Assembly: GCA_035345875.1 (NCBI GenBank)
Contig: DAORDH010000022.1
Location: forward strand, 1 to 64,000
Reading direction: 5' to 3'
DNA length: 64,000 nt
Source of the DNA: UBA2033 sp035345875
Lineage (GTDB): Bacteria > Spirochaetota > Leptospiria > Leptospirales > Leptospiraceae
Below the pieces are notes generated by a model that had not been told where the DNA came from, ran no database searches, and saw nothing but the letters and a program-made list of their open reading frames with translations. A program made the position numbers and the translations under genes. This document shows positions 34,735-42,998 of the stretch, in pieces (position 1 is the first letter of the stretch; each line of letters begins with the position of its first letter).

Positions 34735-34855
34735 GGTAATACTGTCAAGTTAAGAGAAATAAAAGAGAGTAGATCACGAAGAGCGCAGAGAACACCAAGA
34801 AAAGAGAAGGTTTACTATTTATTCTCTTTGTGATCTTCGAGTCCTTCGTGGTTAA
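34735..34855. repeat. Family A dispersed element, copy 2
   Basis: Begins GGTAATACTGTCAAGTTAAG and continues through ATCACGAAGAGCGCAGAGAA and AAGAAAAGAGAAGGTTTA to CCTTCGTGGTTAA. It matches the copy at 2171-2281 in inverse orientation. The inverted CACGAAG/CTTCGTG halves can fold back on each other. Confidence 0.7.
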
Positions 34856-35120
34856 GAATCCATAATTTGATACTATTGAGCGAGTGGCAGTAGAAATGCA
34901 GATGGTTTTAATAATTCTTAATATTTTATCTGTATTCATCCGTGCTAATCTTTAAGAGTTAAGAAAGTAGAATACAATGCAAAGAAACATTTTAACATAT
35001 CAACCACTATGCCCTAAGCCAAGTAGTTAGAGGGTCAAAAGGGGGATAATCTCATGAATAATAATCTCGCTCTACTCTAAGATAGTGGCTGAATTCAAGA
35101 ACATGGATTCGTTATAAGGA

Positions 35121-35167
35121 TTTTTTGCCGCCGATAAAAAACAGAAACGTTGGTGGTAATCAGTTGT
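35121..35167. repeat. Family B repeat, short partial copy
   Basis: TTGCCGCCGATAAAAAACAG followed by GTTGGTGGTAATCAGTTG. Both the CCGATAA word and the GGTGGTAATCAGTTG end match the copies at 61.2 and 62.2 kb. The middle is deleted. Confidence 0.6.
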
Positions 35168-35327
35168 GGATAATGATATAAATGCTATAATAAGTATGAT
35201 AAGCACTTATAGGTAGGATAATATTTTTATGTCCAATGCAGAAAACGGAAAAATTAGTACACATCGTGTACTTTTTTAATTAAGCTTTTTCCAAACTGTT
35301 CGATGTAGTGATTAAGGCGGACTTTTA

Positions 35328-37106
35328 ATGCAAATCCTAAATAGTATAGAAAACTTTTTCTTTGGTAAAGTACACACTGTTGAAGTAAAAGAAACAATAA
35401 ACACGGAAACAAATTCAAATTTTCATGAAATGCTTCATCAAGCTGTAAACGATGCATCAAAAGTAGAACAAGCCCCTTTAAATCTCTATACTAGCGTCTC
35501 TGAAAAAGAAATTTCTAATGATACTGCAATTAAGTCCTTTGCAATGGAAGCACCTGTCTATAAAACACGAGAAGAAAAAAACTTAGCTGATTTAAAAATC
35601 CAAGAGACTAATCCAAAACAAGTTGAGGAACCTTTTTCGAGTAACGTTTCCTATTTAACAAGTCTCAATACATCTAAAGAAGAATCTAATTTCCTAGAAG
35701 ACAATACTAATCTAGAGATGGTTGAGGAAGATTTCAAAAAGTTAGAATCAAAAGAACAAAGTGTAGAAACAGAGAAGAGCGCTTTTTCTGATAAACTCTT
35801 AGAAAGTTTTGTTAAATCAGAAGTTAAATCAAATGTAAAGATAGAAAAAGTCTCAGTTGAACAAGTGCAAGATAAGATTGAAAAACAATCCAATGATCTT
35901 TTAGCTCTTGAAAATAAAATTGTAGAAGTATCACCAAAGAAAACGACTCAAGTAGAAGACCCTAAAAAAAATGATTCTGTAAAGAATAGCATTCCTGCAG
36001 AAATGGAACTTTCTCATTTGAAAGCGAAGGATATTAAGGTTTCGATTGATACAAAAGAAATGATTTCTGAGAAATCACTCTCTCCAAAAATCCAGGAAAA
36101 GCCTGCAAATGGGATTTCGGAAGATGTTAAAAATCTAAAGGTAACTAAAAACAACGAAGCTTTCTCTAATCCAAATAAAACAGCATCTATAAAAAATGAA
36201 TCGAATCTGGAATTAAACCAAATAAACAATTCTTTATCTATCAAAGAGGAAGTTTCTGTTTTTACAAATACAATAGAGAATAAAAAATCTAAAAAGAATT
36301 TCGAAATCGATACCAAAGAAAAATTAAATCAAGACAATAAAGTGGCTTCGAAAGAAGCAGTGACGATAGAAAAAGACATGCGACCAATTCGAGAAGGAAT
36401 GGTAGATGTTTTAAGTCTAGATCGAAATAAATGGACTATAACTCGCAAAGAAAGAGAATTAGAAACACAGTTGAGTGATCGCAAAAAAGATTCTGTTCTT
36501 ATTGCAAATGAAATGGCAATCAAGTCTAGCTCTTCTCAAAGTTCAAGTGATTCAGATAAATCTTTTTCTAATCCTAAGTATGAAACAAATGGCTTAAAAA
36601 CATTTTCAGAAACACTAAAAGCGGCAAACTCAGATAAGCCGAAAGAAGCTTTGTTTGACAGAGAAAATTTTTCCAAATCATTAAATGATTTGGTAACAAA
36701 AGCTAGAATCAATATAGTAGAAAACGGAAAAAATTCTGCGCAAATATCTCTTTATCCAAAAGAATTGGGAAAGATGACTTTAAACATTGATGTTGTGCAA
36801 GAGAGAGTAGAAGGAAGAATTTTGGTTGATTCTGAAATGGTTAAAAATCGATTGCTAGGCGATGTTTCTCAATTAAAAGCAGAACTAAAAGCGAACGGAT
36901 TGGAATTGCAAAATATTTCGATTGAAGTTAGAAATGAAAGCACACAAGCTTTTGAATTCGCAAATGCTTCTAGTGACAAAGATTCCTCGAGAGAGAATGG
37001 ATCTAGTTCGTCTAACGGATCTTTATCACAGAATCAAACAGAAGAAATGGAAGTTGAACTAGGATACACTAGACGCTCTAATAATCTTGTAGATATAAAG
37101 GTTTGA
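35328..37106 (+). CDS. fliK: Flagellar hook-length control protein FliK
   Basis: 592 residues. A long, low-complexity, Lys/Glu/Ser/Asn-rich ruler region occupies about residues 50-430. The C-terminal Flg_hook domain is recognisable near residues 465-550: NIVENGKNSAQISLYPKELGKMTLNIDVVQERVEGRILVDSEMVKNRLLGDVSQLKAELKANGLELQNISIEV. FliK measures hook length and triggers the switch of export specificity. The AAGGCGG site supports the ATG. It precedes flgD and flgE, giving the expected hook-assembly set. Confidence 0.9.
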   Translation: MQILNSIENFFFGKVHTVEVKETINTETNSNFHEMLHQAVNDASKVEQAPLNLYTSVSEKEISNDTAIKSFAMEAPVYKTREEKNLADLKIQETNPKQVEEPFSSNVSYLTSLNTSKEESNFLEDNTNLEMVEEDFKKLESKEQSVETEKSAFSDKLLESFVKSEVKSNVKIEKVSVEQVQDKIEKQSNDLLALENKIVEVSPKKTTQVEDPKKNDSVKNSIPAEMELSHLKAKDIKVSIDTKEMISEKSLSPKIQEKPANGISEDVKNLKVTKNNEAFSNPNKTASIKNESNLELNQINNSLSIKEEVSVFTNTIENKKSKKNFEIDTKEKLNQDNKVASKEAVTIEKDMRPIREGMVDVLSLDRNKWTITRKERELETQLSDRKKDSVLIANEMAIKSSSSQSSSDSDKSFSNPKYETNGLKTFSETLKAANSDKPKEALFDRENFSKSLNDLVTKARINIVENGKNSAQISLYPKELGKMTLNIDVVQERVEGRILVDSEMVKNRLLGDVSQLKAELKANGLELQNISIEVRNESTQAFEFANASSDKDSSRENGSSSSNGSLSQNQTEEMEVELGYTRRSNNLVDIKV

Positions 37107-37114
37107 TATAAACT

Positions 37115-37834
37115 ATGCCAACACCACCGATATCAGGTATTAAACCAAAATCAATAGATCCTTCTACGGAATCTACTAAAACAAAGTATTTAGATGCTGA
37201 TAAAAAAGTAGATATCAAATCTTATTTGGATAAATTATCTAAAGAAGAAAAATCAGGGCTCAAAGGAATTGAAGTTAGGGAAACTCCTAAGCAATTGGGA
37301 AAAGATGATTTTTTGAAATTATTGATTACTCAATTATCCCAACAAGATCCTACCAATCCAATGAAAGATCAGGATTTTATTGCTCAAATGGCGCAATTCT
37401 CTAGCTTAGAGCAAATGAAAAATATTTCAGCTGGTATTACTCGAATGGAGGCAAAACAAAGTTATTCGCTCGTTGGAAAAGTCGTATCCGGTCCTGATAT
37501 GGTGACTGGTGAGACGGTAGTTGGAATAGCTGCTGCATTATTCTTTGATGCAGATGGAAAGTCTTATGTAAGAGTAAATGGTCGTTCTGTTGAGGTAGAA
37601 AAAATTACCCTCATCTCCGATCCGTCTGTTTTAAACCAAGAAAAAGAAATTTCTACAAATAATATAAAAGAAAATCAAATCGAAAAAAAAACTAGTATTC
37701 AAGAAAATCAGAATCTCTCCGATATTGGTACAGCAAAACAATCAGTACACGAAACGATCCAATCTTTGGATAAGCCAGTGGACTGGAACTATCCCGGAGC
37801 TAAAACAAATAAAGGCACAAATTATGAGAAATAA
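37115..37834 (+). CDS. flgD: Flagellar hook assembly protein FlgD
   Basis: 239 residues. The N-terminal scaffolding segment KDDFLKLLITQLSQQDPTNPMKDQDFIAQMAQFSSLEQMKNISAGI is the FlgD signature. A short middle domain with VGKVVSGPDMVTGETVVGIAAALFF follows. The C-terminal 80 residues are hydrophilic (KEISTNNIKENQIEKKTSIQENQNLSD) and end in GTNYEK. FlgD caps the growing hook during FlgE polymerisation. It is eight bases after fliK and 27 before flgE, so these three form an operon. Confidence 0.93.
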   Translation: MPTPPISGIKPKSIDPSTESTKTKYLDADKKVDIKSYLDKLSKEEKSGLKGIEVRETPKQLGKDDFLKLLITQLSQQDPTNPMKDQDFIAQMAQFSSLEQMKNISAGITRMEAKQSYSLVGKVVSGPDMVTGETVVGIAAALFFDADGKSYVRVNGRSVEVEKITLISDPSVLNQEKEISTNNIKENQIEKKTSIQENQNLSDIGTAKQSVHETIQSLDKPVDWNYPGAKTNKGTNYEK

Positions 37835-37861
37835 AAAAAATAACCCAGAGGTAATTGCAAT

Positions 37862-39253
37862 ATGATGCGATCTTTGTATTCCGGTGTTTCCGGATTAAAA
37901 AATCATCAGGTTCGTATGGATGTAATTGGAAATAATATTTCCAATGTGAACACACACGGTTTTAAAACAGAGCGTGTTACATTTCAAGATATGATTTCAC
38001 AGGAGCTTTCGGCTGCTATGGAACCAAAGGACAATATTGGGGGAGTAAACCCAAAACAAGTTGGTCTAGGTTCTTTGATCGCTGCAATAGACAAAATCAT
38101 GACTCAGGGATCGTTCCAAACAACTGGAAAGAATACTGACATTGCAATTTCTGGTGAAGGTTTTTTTGTCGTTAAAGATGGGGATAAAGAATTTTATACT
38201 CGTGCGGGAGCATTTAACGTAGATAAAAACGGATACTATGTAAACCCTGCAAATGGTCTCAAAGTACAAGGTTGGAATGCTAGAGTGGATGAAAACGGAA
38301 ATAAGTACGTAAATACTGCTTCTAGTGTAGAAGACATTGTTTTACCTCTCTATTCTAAAGAGCCAGCAAAGGCTACAAAAGAAGTTATTTTTCAATCCAA
38401 TTTAAATGCCTCTGTTTTAGCAGTGGATGAAGGATCAAAGCCAGAAGATATTAAGCGTTATATCAACGATCCAGATCCAAAGAAAAGAAGAGGACATCAA
38501 ACCAGTATCATCGTTTACGATGACCAAGGCATTGAACGTGAAATTAAAATGGAAATGTATAAAATCAGAGACAATGTTTGGAGAGCTTCCGTTTCTATGA
38601 CAGATGCAACTCAAGTTTCGATTGATGTAGCAACTAAAGATCAAAACACAACAGTTCCTGGAAACACAGAAATCGAACTCAGTTTTTCACCGGATGGAAG
38701 ACTTGTAGGTGTATCAGATGGAGTAGATAGCTTAAGTTCAGGTAAATTAAATGCAGAAGTTTCTTTTAGAATCGCAGGAAATCCTGAAAAGCAATCCTTT
38801 TCTTTAAATCTAGGTGAATCAGGAATGGTTACTGGAATAACACAATTTGCTTCTGATTTCACAACAAAGGCAATCAAACAAGATGGTTATCCAATGGGAT
38901 ATATGGAGTCCTTTTCGATCGACAATTCTGGTAGAATTGTAGGAGTTTATTCGAATGGAATTCAACAACCACTTGCACAAGTGGCAATGGCACTCTTTAC
39001 GAACCCAGCTGGTTTAAATAAGGCGGGAGACACCATGTATTCGTACTCAATTAACTCTGGAGAACCAAATATTGGTGAGTCTGGGATTGCTGGTCGCGGT
39101 AAAGTAAATGCTGGGATATTAGAGATGTCAAACGTAGACCTCTCTGATCAATTTACAGATATGATCGTTACCCAAAGAGGGTTTCAGGCAAATTCTAGAA
39201 CAATCACTACATCGGATCAAATGATCCAAGAAGTCTTAGGTCTCAAGCGATAA
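37862..39253 (+). CDS. flgE: Flagellar hook protein FlgE
   Basis: 463 residues. N-terminal MMRSLYSGVSGLKNHQVRMDVIGNNISNVNTHGFKTERVTFQDMISQ and C-terminal GILEMSNVDLSDQFTDMIVTQRGFQANSRTITTSDQMIQEVLGLKR are the standard hook ends. The protein has no cysteine. At the position of the cross-linking cysteine of other spirochaetes (VIFQSNLNAS) there is Ser179; Lys166 lies 13 residues before it and Lys148 is also present. The hook of the periplasmic flagellum is covalently stabilised by lysinoalanine links in spirochaetes, and as I recall Leptospira uses a serine there. It ends the fliK-flgD-flgE operon, with a strong terminator after it. Confidence 0.95.
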   Translation: MMRSLYSGVSGLKNHQVRMDVIGNNISNVNTHGFKTERVTFQDMISQELSAAMEPKDNIGGVNPKQVGLGSLIAAIDKIMTQGSFQTTGKNTDIAISGEGFFVVKDGDKEFYTRAGAFNVDKNGYYVNPANGLKVQGWNARVDENGNKYVNTASSVEDIVLPLYSKEPAKATKEVIFQSNLNASVLAVDEGSKPEDIKRYINDPDPKKRRGHQTSIIVYDDQGIEREIKMEMYKIRDNVWRASVSMTDATQVSIDVATKDQNTTVPGNTEIELSFSPDGRLVGVSDGVDSLSSGKLNAEVSFRIAGNPEKQSFSLNLGESGMVTGITQFASDFTTKAIKQDGYPMGYMESFSIDNSGRIVGVYSNGIQQPLAQVAMALFTNPAGLNKAGDTMYSYSINSGEPNIGESGIAGRGKVNAGILEMSNVDLSDQFTDMIVTQRGFQANSRTITTSDQMIQEVLGLKR

Positions 39254-39282
39254 TTTTTAAGAGACGATTGAGATAGAGATAC

Positions 39283-39327
39283 AAGCCACTGGCTAACTCA
39301 GGTTAGTTAGTGGCTTTTTAATTTTCT
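39283..39327 (+). terminator. Rho-independent terminator after flgE
   Basis: AAGCCACT (39283-39290) pairs with AGTGGCTT (39309-39316), CTAAC (39293-39297) with GTTAG (39302-39306), and two G-U pairs join the two helices. This gives about 15 continuous pairs, with loop TCAG and a T-tract. It closes the fliK-flgD-flgE operon. Confidence 0.88.
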
Positions 39328-39438
39328 ACTCTAAAAATTAAAAAAGTATTTGTAATTTAAACATTTATGGTAAAACTAAATTGTCCTTTGAATTTTAGAA
39401 CCAAATGACAAAGATTCAATATTAGAAAGAAGGAAAAT

Positions 39439-41409
39439 TTGCAGTTAACGCAGTTTGTAATTTCAGACTTACCAGATTTGGAATCGAAAGTTTCCTCTTT
39501 CGCTAAGCAAATCAATGCAGTCTATTTTCAGTTATCTCAGGCGCATTCTTTTCCTGAACATTCGGAAAGATTTATAAAAGTCGTATTCTATCTAAAGAAA
39601 GAGACTCTACAAAATTCCCAAAAAGAAATTAGAAGTTTATTAAAATACAATCCTAATATATTGGCTCTCTTAGTTGTAAATGCTCCTCCCGAAGAAAATA
39701 TTTTTGAAACGACCGACTTGGAGAATGATTTATTTTTTTCTAATATTCAGGATTCTGTTCCGGCTGTTTTTTTATCCAAGACTCTTGTAAATGCATTTAG
39801 TTTCTTACAGCTCCGATTAGAAAGTTTTGAGTTACAATACAAAGTAAATTTAAGCACTAGTCATATTTCTAAACTAACTCGAATAGGCGTTAGTCTCTCA
39901 AATGAAAAGGATTTTACTAAACTCTTAAGAAATATTCTATACAGTGCTCGAGAGATTTCCGTGGCGGATTCTGGATCTCTCTATTTAATAGATAAAGATG
40001 AAAAAGGAAATCCTAAAAATCTTCGATTTAAGATTTCTGCCATGGACTTAAATAGTAGTGAATTTATTTTACCCATAAATAAGCAAAGTATCGCAGGCTA
40101 TGTTGCATTCACCGGAAAAGTTTTAAATCTTCCAGATGTATACAATTTACCAAAAGATGTAGAATACAGTTTTAATAGAGATTTTGATAAAGCAAAGAAC
40201 TACCATTCTAAAAGTATGCTAGTTGTCCCCATGAAAAATTATTTAGGGGAAGTGATCGGAGTCATTCAATTAATCAATCGCAAGAAAAATTTTAATAGTA
40301 AACTATCAGTCGAACAAATGAGGGGCAATGACGTTATGCCCTTTGATAAGTATTCGGAAGAACTTGTGATGAGTGTGGCAGGACAGGCTGCTGTCGCCAT
40401 TCAAAACAATAATTTAATTCAGGATATTGAAGCTCTTTTTGAAGGGTTTGTGACTGCTTCTGTAAGTGCAATTGAAGCCCGAGATCCTACCACCAGTGGT
40501 CATTCCTTTCGTGTTGCTTTACTTACAGTCGGTCTTGCCGAAACAGTTGATAGAATTTCTGTCGGTAAGTTTTCTAATATAAAATTTACAAATGAGCAAT
40601 TAAAAGAAATACGTTATGCCTCACTTCTACATGATTTTGGTAAAGTAGGGGTAAGAGAGAAAGTTTTAGTCAAATCTAAAAAATTAGAACCCTATGAATT
40701 AGATTTAATCAAATGGCGTTTTCATTATATGGTTAAGGATTTACAGGAACGCTTTACTGCTCGAAAATTAGATTATGTTCGTAAGAATGGAAATACTGGT
40801 TTCCTTGAATTTGAAAAAGCTCTTGAGATGGAATATGCAATCGAGAAGAAAAAGTTAGATGATATGTTGCAAGTTATTATTACTTCGAATGAACCTACAA
40901 TTCTAGAACAATCTAATTCTCAGGTCTTAGAAGATATTTCCAAAATGAATTTTTCTTTTTTGGATGGTTCTGAGCGACCTGTTCTAACATCTGCGGAATT
41001 GAATTATTTATCAATCAGAAAAGGCTCTCTCGATTTCGAAGAAAGAAAAGAAATAGAATCTCACGTTGAACATACCTTTCAATTTTTAAGTAAAATTCCT
41101 TGGACTTCCGGTCTTAAGATGGTTCCTAGTATTGCGCATGCTCACCATGAAAAGTTAAATGGAGAAGGCTATCCAAGGGGTTTAATTGCAAATGATATTC
41201 CGATCCAATCGAAAATGATGACTATCGCTGATATTTTTGATGCGCTTACGGATAAAGATAGACCCTATAAAAAAGCAGTTCCACTCGAGCGTGCTTTAGA
41301 TATTTTGAAAATGGAAGTAAAAGATCACCATGTAGATGGAGATTTATTAAATATTTTTATCGAATCGAGGGTTTTCGAAAGACTAAATACTAACAAACAA
41401 ATTTCTTAA
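39439..41409 (+). CDS. GAF domain / HD-GYP phosphodiesterase-like protein
   Basis: 656 residues. After an N-terminal region of about 140 residues, a GAF domain lies at about 150-330 (SNEKDFTKLLRNILYSAREISVADSGSLYLIDKDEKG and SMLVVPMKNYLGEVIGVIQLINRKK). An HD-GYP domain follows: HSFRVALLTVGLAE, LLHDFGKVGVREKVL (His398-Asp399), HAHHEKLNGEGYPRGL (GYP at 577-579), and MTIADIFDALTDKDRPYKKAV. HD-GYP proteins degrade cyclic di-GMP. Between HD and HHE there are 170 residues, about 100 more than usual, and the canonical D of HHExxDGxGYP is Asn574. It starts with TTG 39439 and a GAAGGA site. It lies after the flagellar operon but has its own transcript. Confidence 0.9.
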   Translation: MQLTQFVISDLPDLESKVSSFAKQINAVYFQLSQAHSFPEHSERFIKVVFYLKKETLQNSQKEIRSLLKYNPNILALLVVNAPPEENIFETTDLENDLFFSNIQDSVPAVFLSKTLVNAFSFLQLRLESFELQYKVNLSTSHISKLTRIGVSLSNEKDFTKLLRNILYSAREISVADSGSLYLIDKDEKGNPKNLRFKISAMDLNSSEFILPINKQSIAGYVAFTGKVLNLPDVYNLPKDVEYSFNRDFDKAKNYHSKSMLVVPMKNYLGEVIGVIQLINRKKNFNSKLSVEQMRGNDVMPFDKYSEELVMSVAGQAAVAIQNNNLIQDIEALFEGFVTASVSAIEARDPTTSGHSFRVALLTVGLAETVDRISVGKFSNIKFTNEQLKEIRYASLLHDFGKVGVREKVLVKSKKLEPYELDLIKWRFHYMVKDLQERFTARKLDYVRKNGNTGFLEFEKALEMEYAIEKKKLDDMLQVIITSNEPTILEQSNSQVLEDISKMNFSFLDGSERPVLTSAELNYLSIRKGSLDFEERKEIESHVEHTFQFLSKIPWTSGLKMVPSIAHAHHEKLNGEGYPRGLIANDIPIQSKMMTIADIFDALTDKDRPYKKAVPLERALDILKMEVKDHHVDGDLLNIFIESRVFERLNTNKQIS

Positions 41410-41418
41410 GGATAGTAC

Positions 41419-42258
41419 ATGTCAAATCAACCTCTACAAAACTGTAATATACTCATTACAGGTATTACTGATTTAGGTTCCCTTGCTCTAGCAGCAGCAA
41501 GACAAGTAAAAAAAGAAGGTGCAAATCTGATTTGCACTGGGCTAGGTTTAACACCTTATCATTCCAATTTATCTGATAAAGCAAAAGCTTATTTAGACAA
41601 AACATATTCTGATTTTAAAGAAACAATCGCAAAAGAGTTTGGTGATGATACTCTTACTCTGCCGTTAGATGTTACATTAGATGGTAGCCTAGAAGATGTG
41701 GCAAATACACTCAAAGCAAAGGGGATCAAATTAAATGGTCTGCTTCATTCCATTGCGATGGATAAGACCATTCGTGCTGGGGCTGTAAAACCACTGATCG
41801 AAGTTTCAAGAGAAGAGTTTATGGGAGCAATGGATGTTTCTGCTTATTCGCTGATTGCTTTAACTAGAAGCTTACTCCAAAAAGAAGTTCTACAAAAAAA
41901 CTCATCTATTTTATCTATCAGTTATCTAGGTGCTGAAAAGATTGTGCGTCACCCTTACAAAAATGTTGGCGTTGCAAAAGCAGCACTCGAGAGAATCACA
42001 AGAGAGCTTGCTTTCGAGTTAGGTAAGTCTCATCAAATCAAAGTAAATTCCATTCGTTTCTCTCCATTTACTGGAAGCAAAGCAGGGGGAGCGATTCAAG
42101 GACTTCAGGAAGCGTTTGATTTTGCTGAAGAAAATGCACCGCTTGGAAATGCAATTCCAGAAGACCTTGGTTATGAAGTCGCTTATCTACTCAGACCTTA
42201 TGGAAGAATCACTGGCGAGATTCGTCACGTAGACGGCGGATACAATATACGAGGATAA
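41419..42258 (+). CDS. fabI: Enoyl-[acyl-carrier-protein] reductase (NADH), FabI
   Basis: 279 residues, a short-chain-dehydrogenase fold. The N-terminal NILITGITDLGSLALAAARQVKKEGANLICTG is the FabI-type cofactor motif. The catalytic pair lies in SYLGAEKIVRHPYKNVGVAKAALERITRELAFELGKS, where the Tyr-x6-Lys spacing is YKNVGVAK. LRPYGRITGEIRHVDGGYNIRG is the usual C-terminus. It performs the last reduction of fatty-acid elongation, complementing acpS elsewhere in the window. AAGGATAG before the ATG. It follows the HD-GYP gene by nine bases and may be co-transcribed; a palindromic repeat follows at 42277. Confidence 0.93.
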   Translation: MSNQPLQNCNILITGITDLGSLALAAARQVKKEGANLICTGLGLTPYHSNLSDKAKAYLDKTYSDFKETIAKEFGDDTLTLPLDVTLDGSLEDVANTLKAKGIKLNGLLHSIAMDKTIRAGAVKPLIEVSREEFMGAMDVSAYSLIALTRSLLQKEVLQKNSSILSISYLGAEKIVRHPYKNVGVAKAALERITRELAFELGKSHQIKVNSIRFSPFTGSKAGGAIQGLQEAFDFAEENAPLGNAIPEDLGYEVAYLLRPYGRITGEIRHVDGGYNIRG

Positions 42259-42276
42259 TAGACGTCAGTTCTATAG

Positions 42277-42383
42277 CAGAAAATTAAAAGATTACCACCG
42301 ATAAACACCGAGGACACCGATAAAAGATAGAAAATTTAAGACCATCGGTGTTCATCTGTGTTTATCGGTGGTGAAAAATTCTT
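42277..42383. repeat. Family B (ACCGATAA) palindromic repeat, copy 2, nearly intact
   Basis: The left half (AAAGATTACCACCGATAAAC, then ACCGAGGACACCGATAAAA) and right half (ATCGGTGTTCATCTGTGTTT followed by ATCGGTGGTG) pair over about 28 bases. It sits between the convergent fabI and YdeI-like genes and could stop transcription from both sides. Confidence 0.8.
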
Positions 42384-42401
42384 GTAATGAGTTTGTTTTG
42401 G

Positions 42402-42998
42402 TCACTGTCTGTATTGGTTGGCTCGAATATTTTTAGTGGCTAACGTAGCAGTTTCTTCGATTCTATTTGCTCTTGTTTCTTCTTTTTTTGCATTTAGAAT
42501 CCACTCTAGAATGCTACGTTTTACAGATCTAGGAAAAGCTTGAAAATTTTCAAAAGCTAACTTTTTACTTTTCAAAGCTTTTTCTAAATCCTTCGGAATA
42601 GTAAGATTTTCTACTTCGTCTAACGCATTCCAAGTTCCCTTTTTCTTTGCAAGCTCAATAGAATTAAAACCTGCTTCAGTCATGAGTCCTTCTTTTATAA
42701 GTCTTTCTACTTTTTCTTTATTTACCTTACTCCAATTACTCTTGGGATTCCGTTTAGAGAAGAATTGGTAAAAACTAATCTCATCCTTTTTATTTATTTT
42801 GCTATCAATCCATCCATAACAGAGGGCTTCATTAACAGCTTCATCATAGTATACGGATTTAACTCCACTTTCTTTTTTGTAGATAATGAGCCAGATGTTT
42901 TCTTCTTTCTTATGGTTTTTTTCTAACCATTGCCTCCATTCTTTTTTAGATTTAGCGTGAAAACTATTTTCCTTCCCTTCTTTATTCTTTGTGGGCAT
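42402..42998 (-). CDS. YdeI/OmpD-associated family protein
   Basis: 198 residues. The pattern KSKKEWRQWLEKNHKKEENIWLIIYKKESGVKSVYYDEAVNEALCYGWIDSKINKKDEISFYQFFSKRNPKSNWSKVNKEKVERLIKEGLMTEAG is typical of the YdeI/OmpD-associated family. The C-terminal part LKSKKLAFENFQAFPRSVKRSILEWILNAKKEETRANRIEETATLATKNIRANQ is also characteristic. The biochemical function is unknown; some members are linked to resistance to cationic peptides. Its ATG lies inside the end of tsaB (17-base overlap), so the genes are coupled, although no functional tie is evident. Confidence 0.82.
   Translation of the reverse strand: MPTKNKEGKENSFHAKSKKEWRQWLEKNHKKEENIWLIIYKKESGVKSVYYDEAVNEALCYGWIDSKINKKDEISFYQFFSKRNPKSNWSKVNKEKVERLIKEGLMTEAGFNSIELAKKKGTWNALDEVENLTIPKDLEKALKSKKLAFENFQAFPRSVKRSILEWILNAKKEETRANRIEETATLATKNIRANQYRQ

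Larger units (their letters stand above)
34588..35327. other. Gene-free divergent region between flagellar clusters, with repeat copies
   Basis: 740 bases between flgB (minus) and fliK (plus). It holds a family A repeat (34735-34855) and a partial family B repeat (35121-35167). The small open frame over the first repeat is an artefact of the repeat. A fliK promoter is expected near 35200-35270; AT-rich TATAAT-like words are present, but none is convincing enough to place. Confidence 0.5.

Noticed and set aside
34745..34939. Small open frame over the repeat between flagellar clusters (NYGFLTTKDSKITKRIN-like protein)
   Set aside because: It is read out of the CACGAAG-type repeat. Such TTKDxK-type peptides are a known artefact of these repeats, not a gene.
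35107..35137. GCCGATAA upstream of fliK, resembling a sigma-28 -10 element
   Set aside because: The word belongs to the ACCGATAA repeat, and the upstream TAAG lies at the wrong spacing (11 rather than about 15 bases). No evidence for a flagellar promoter here.
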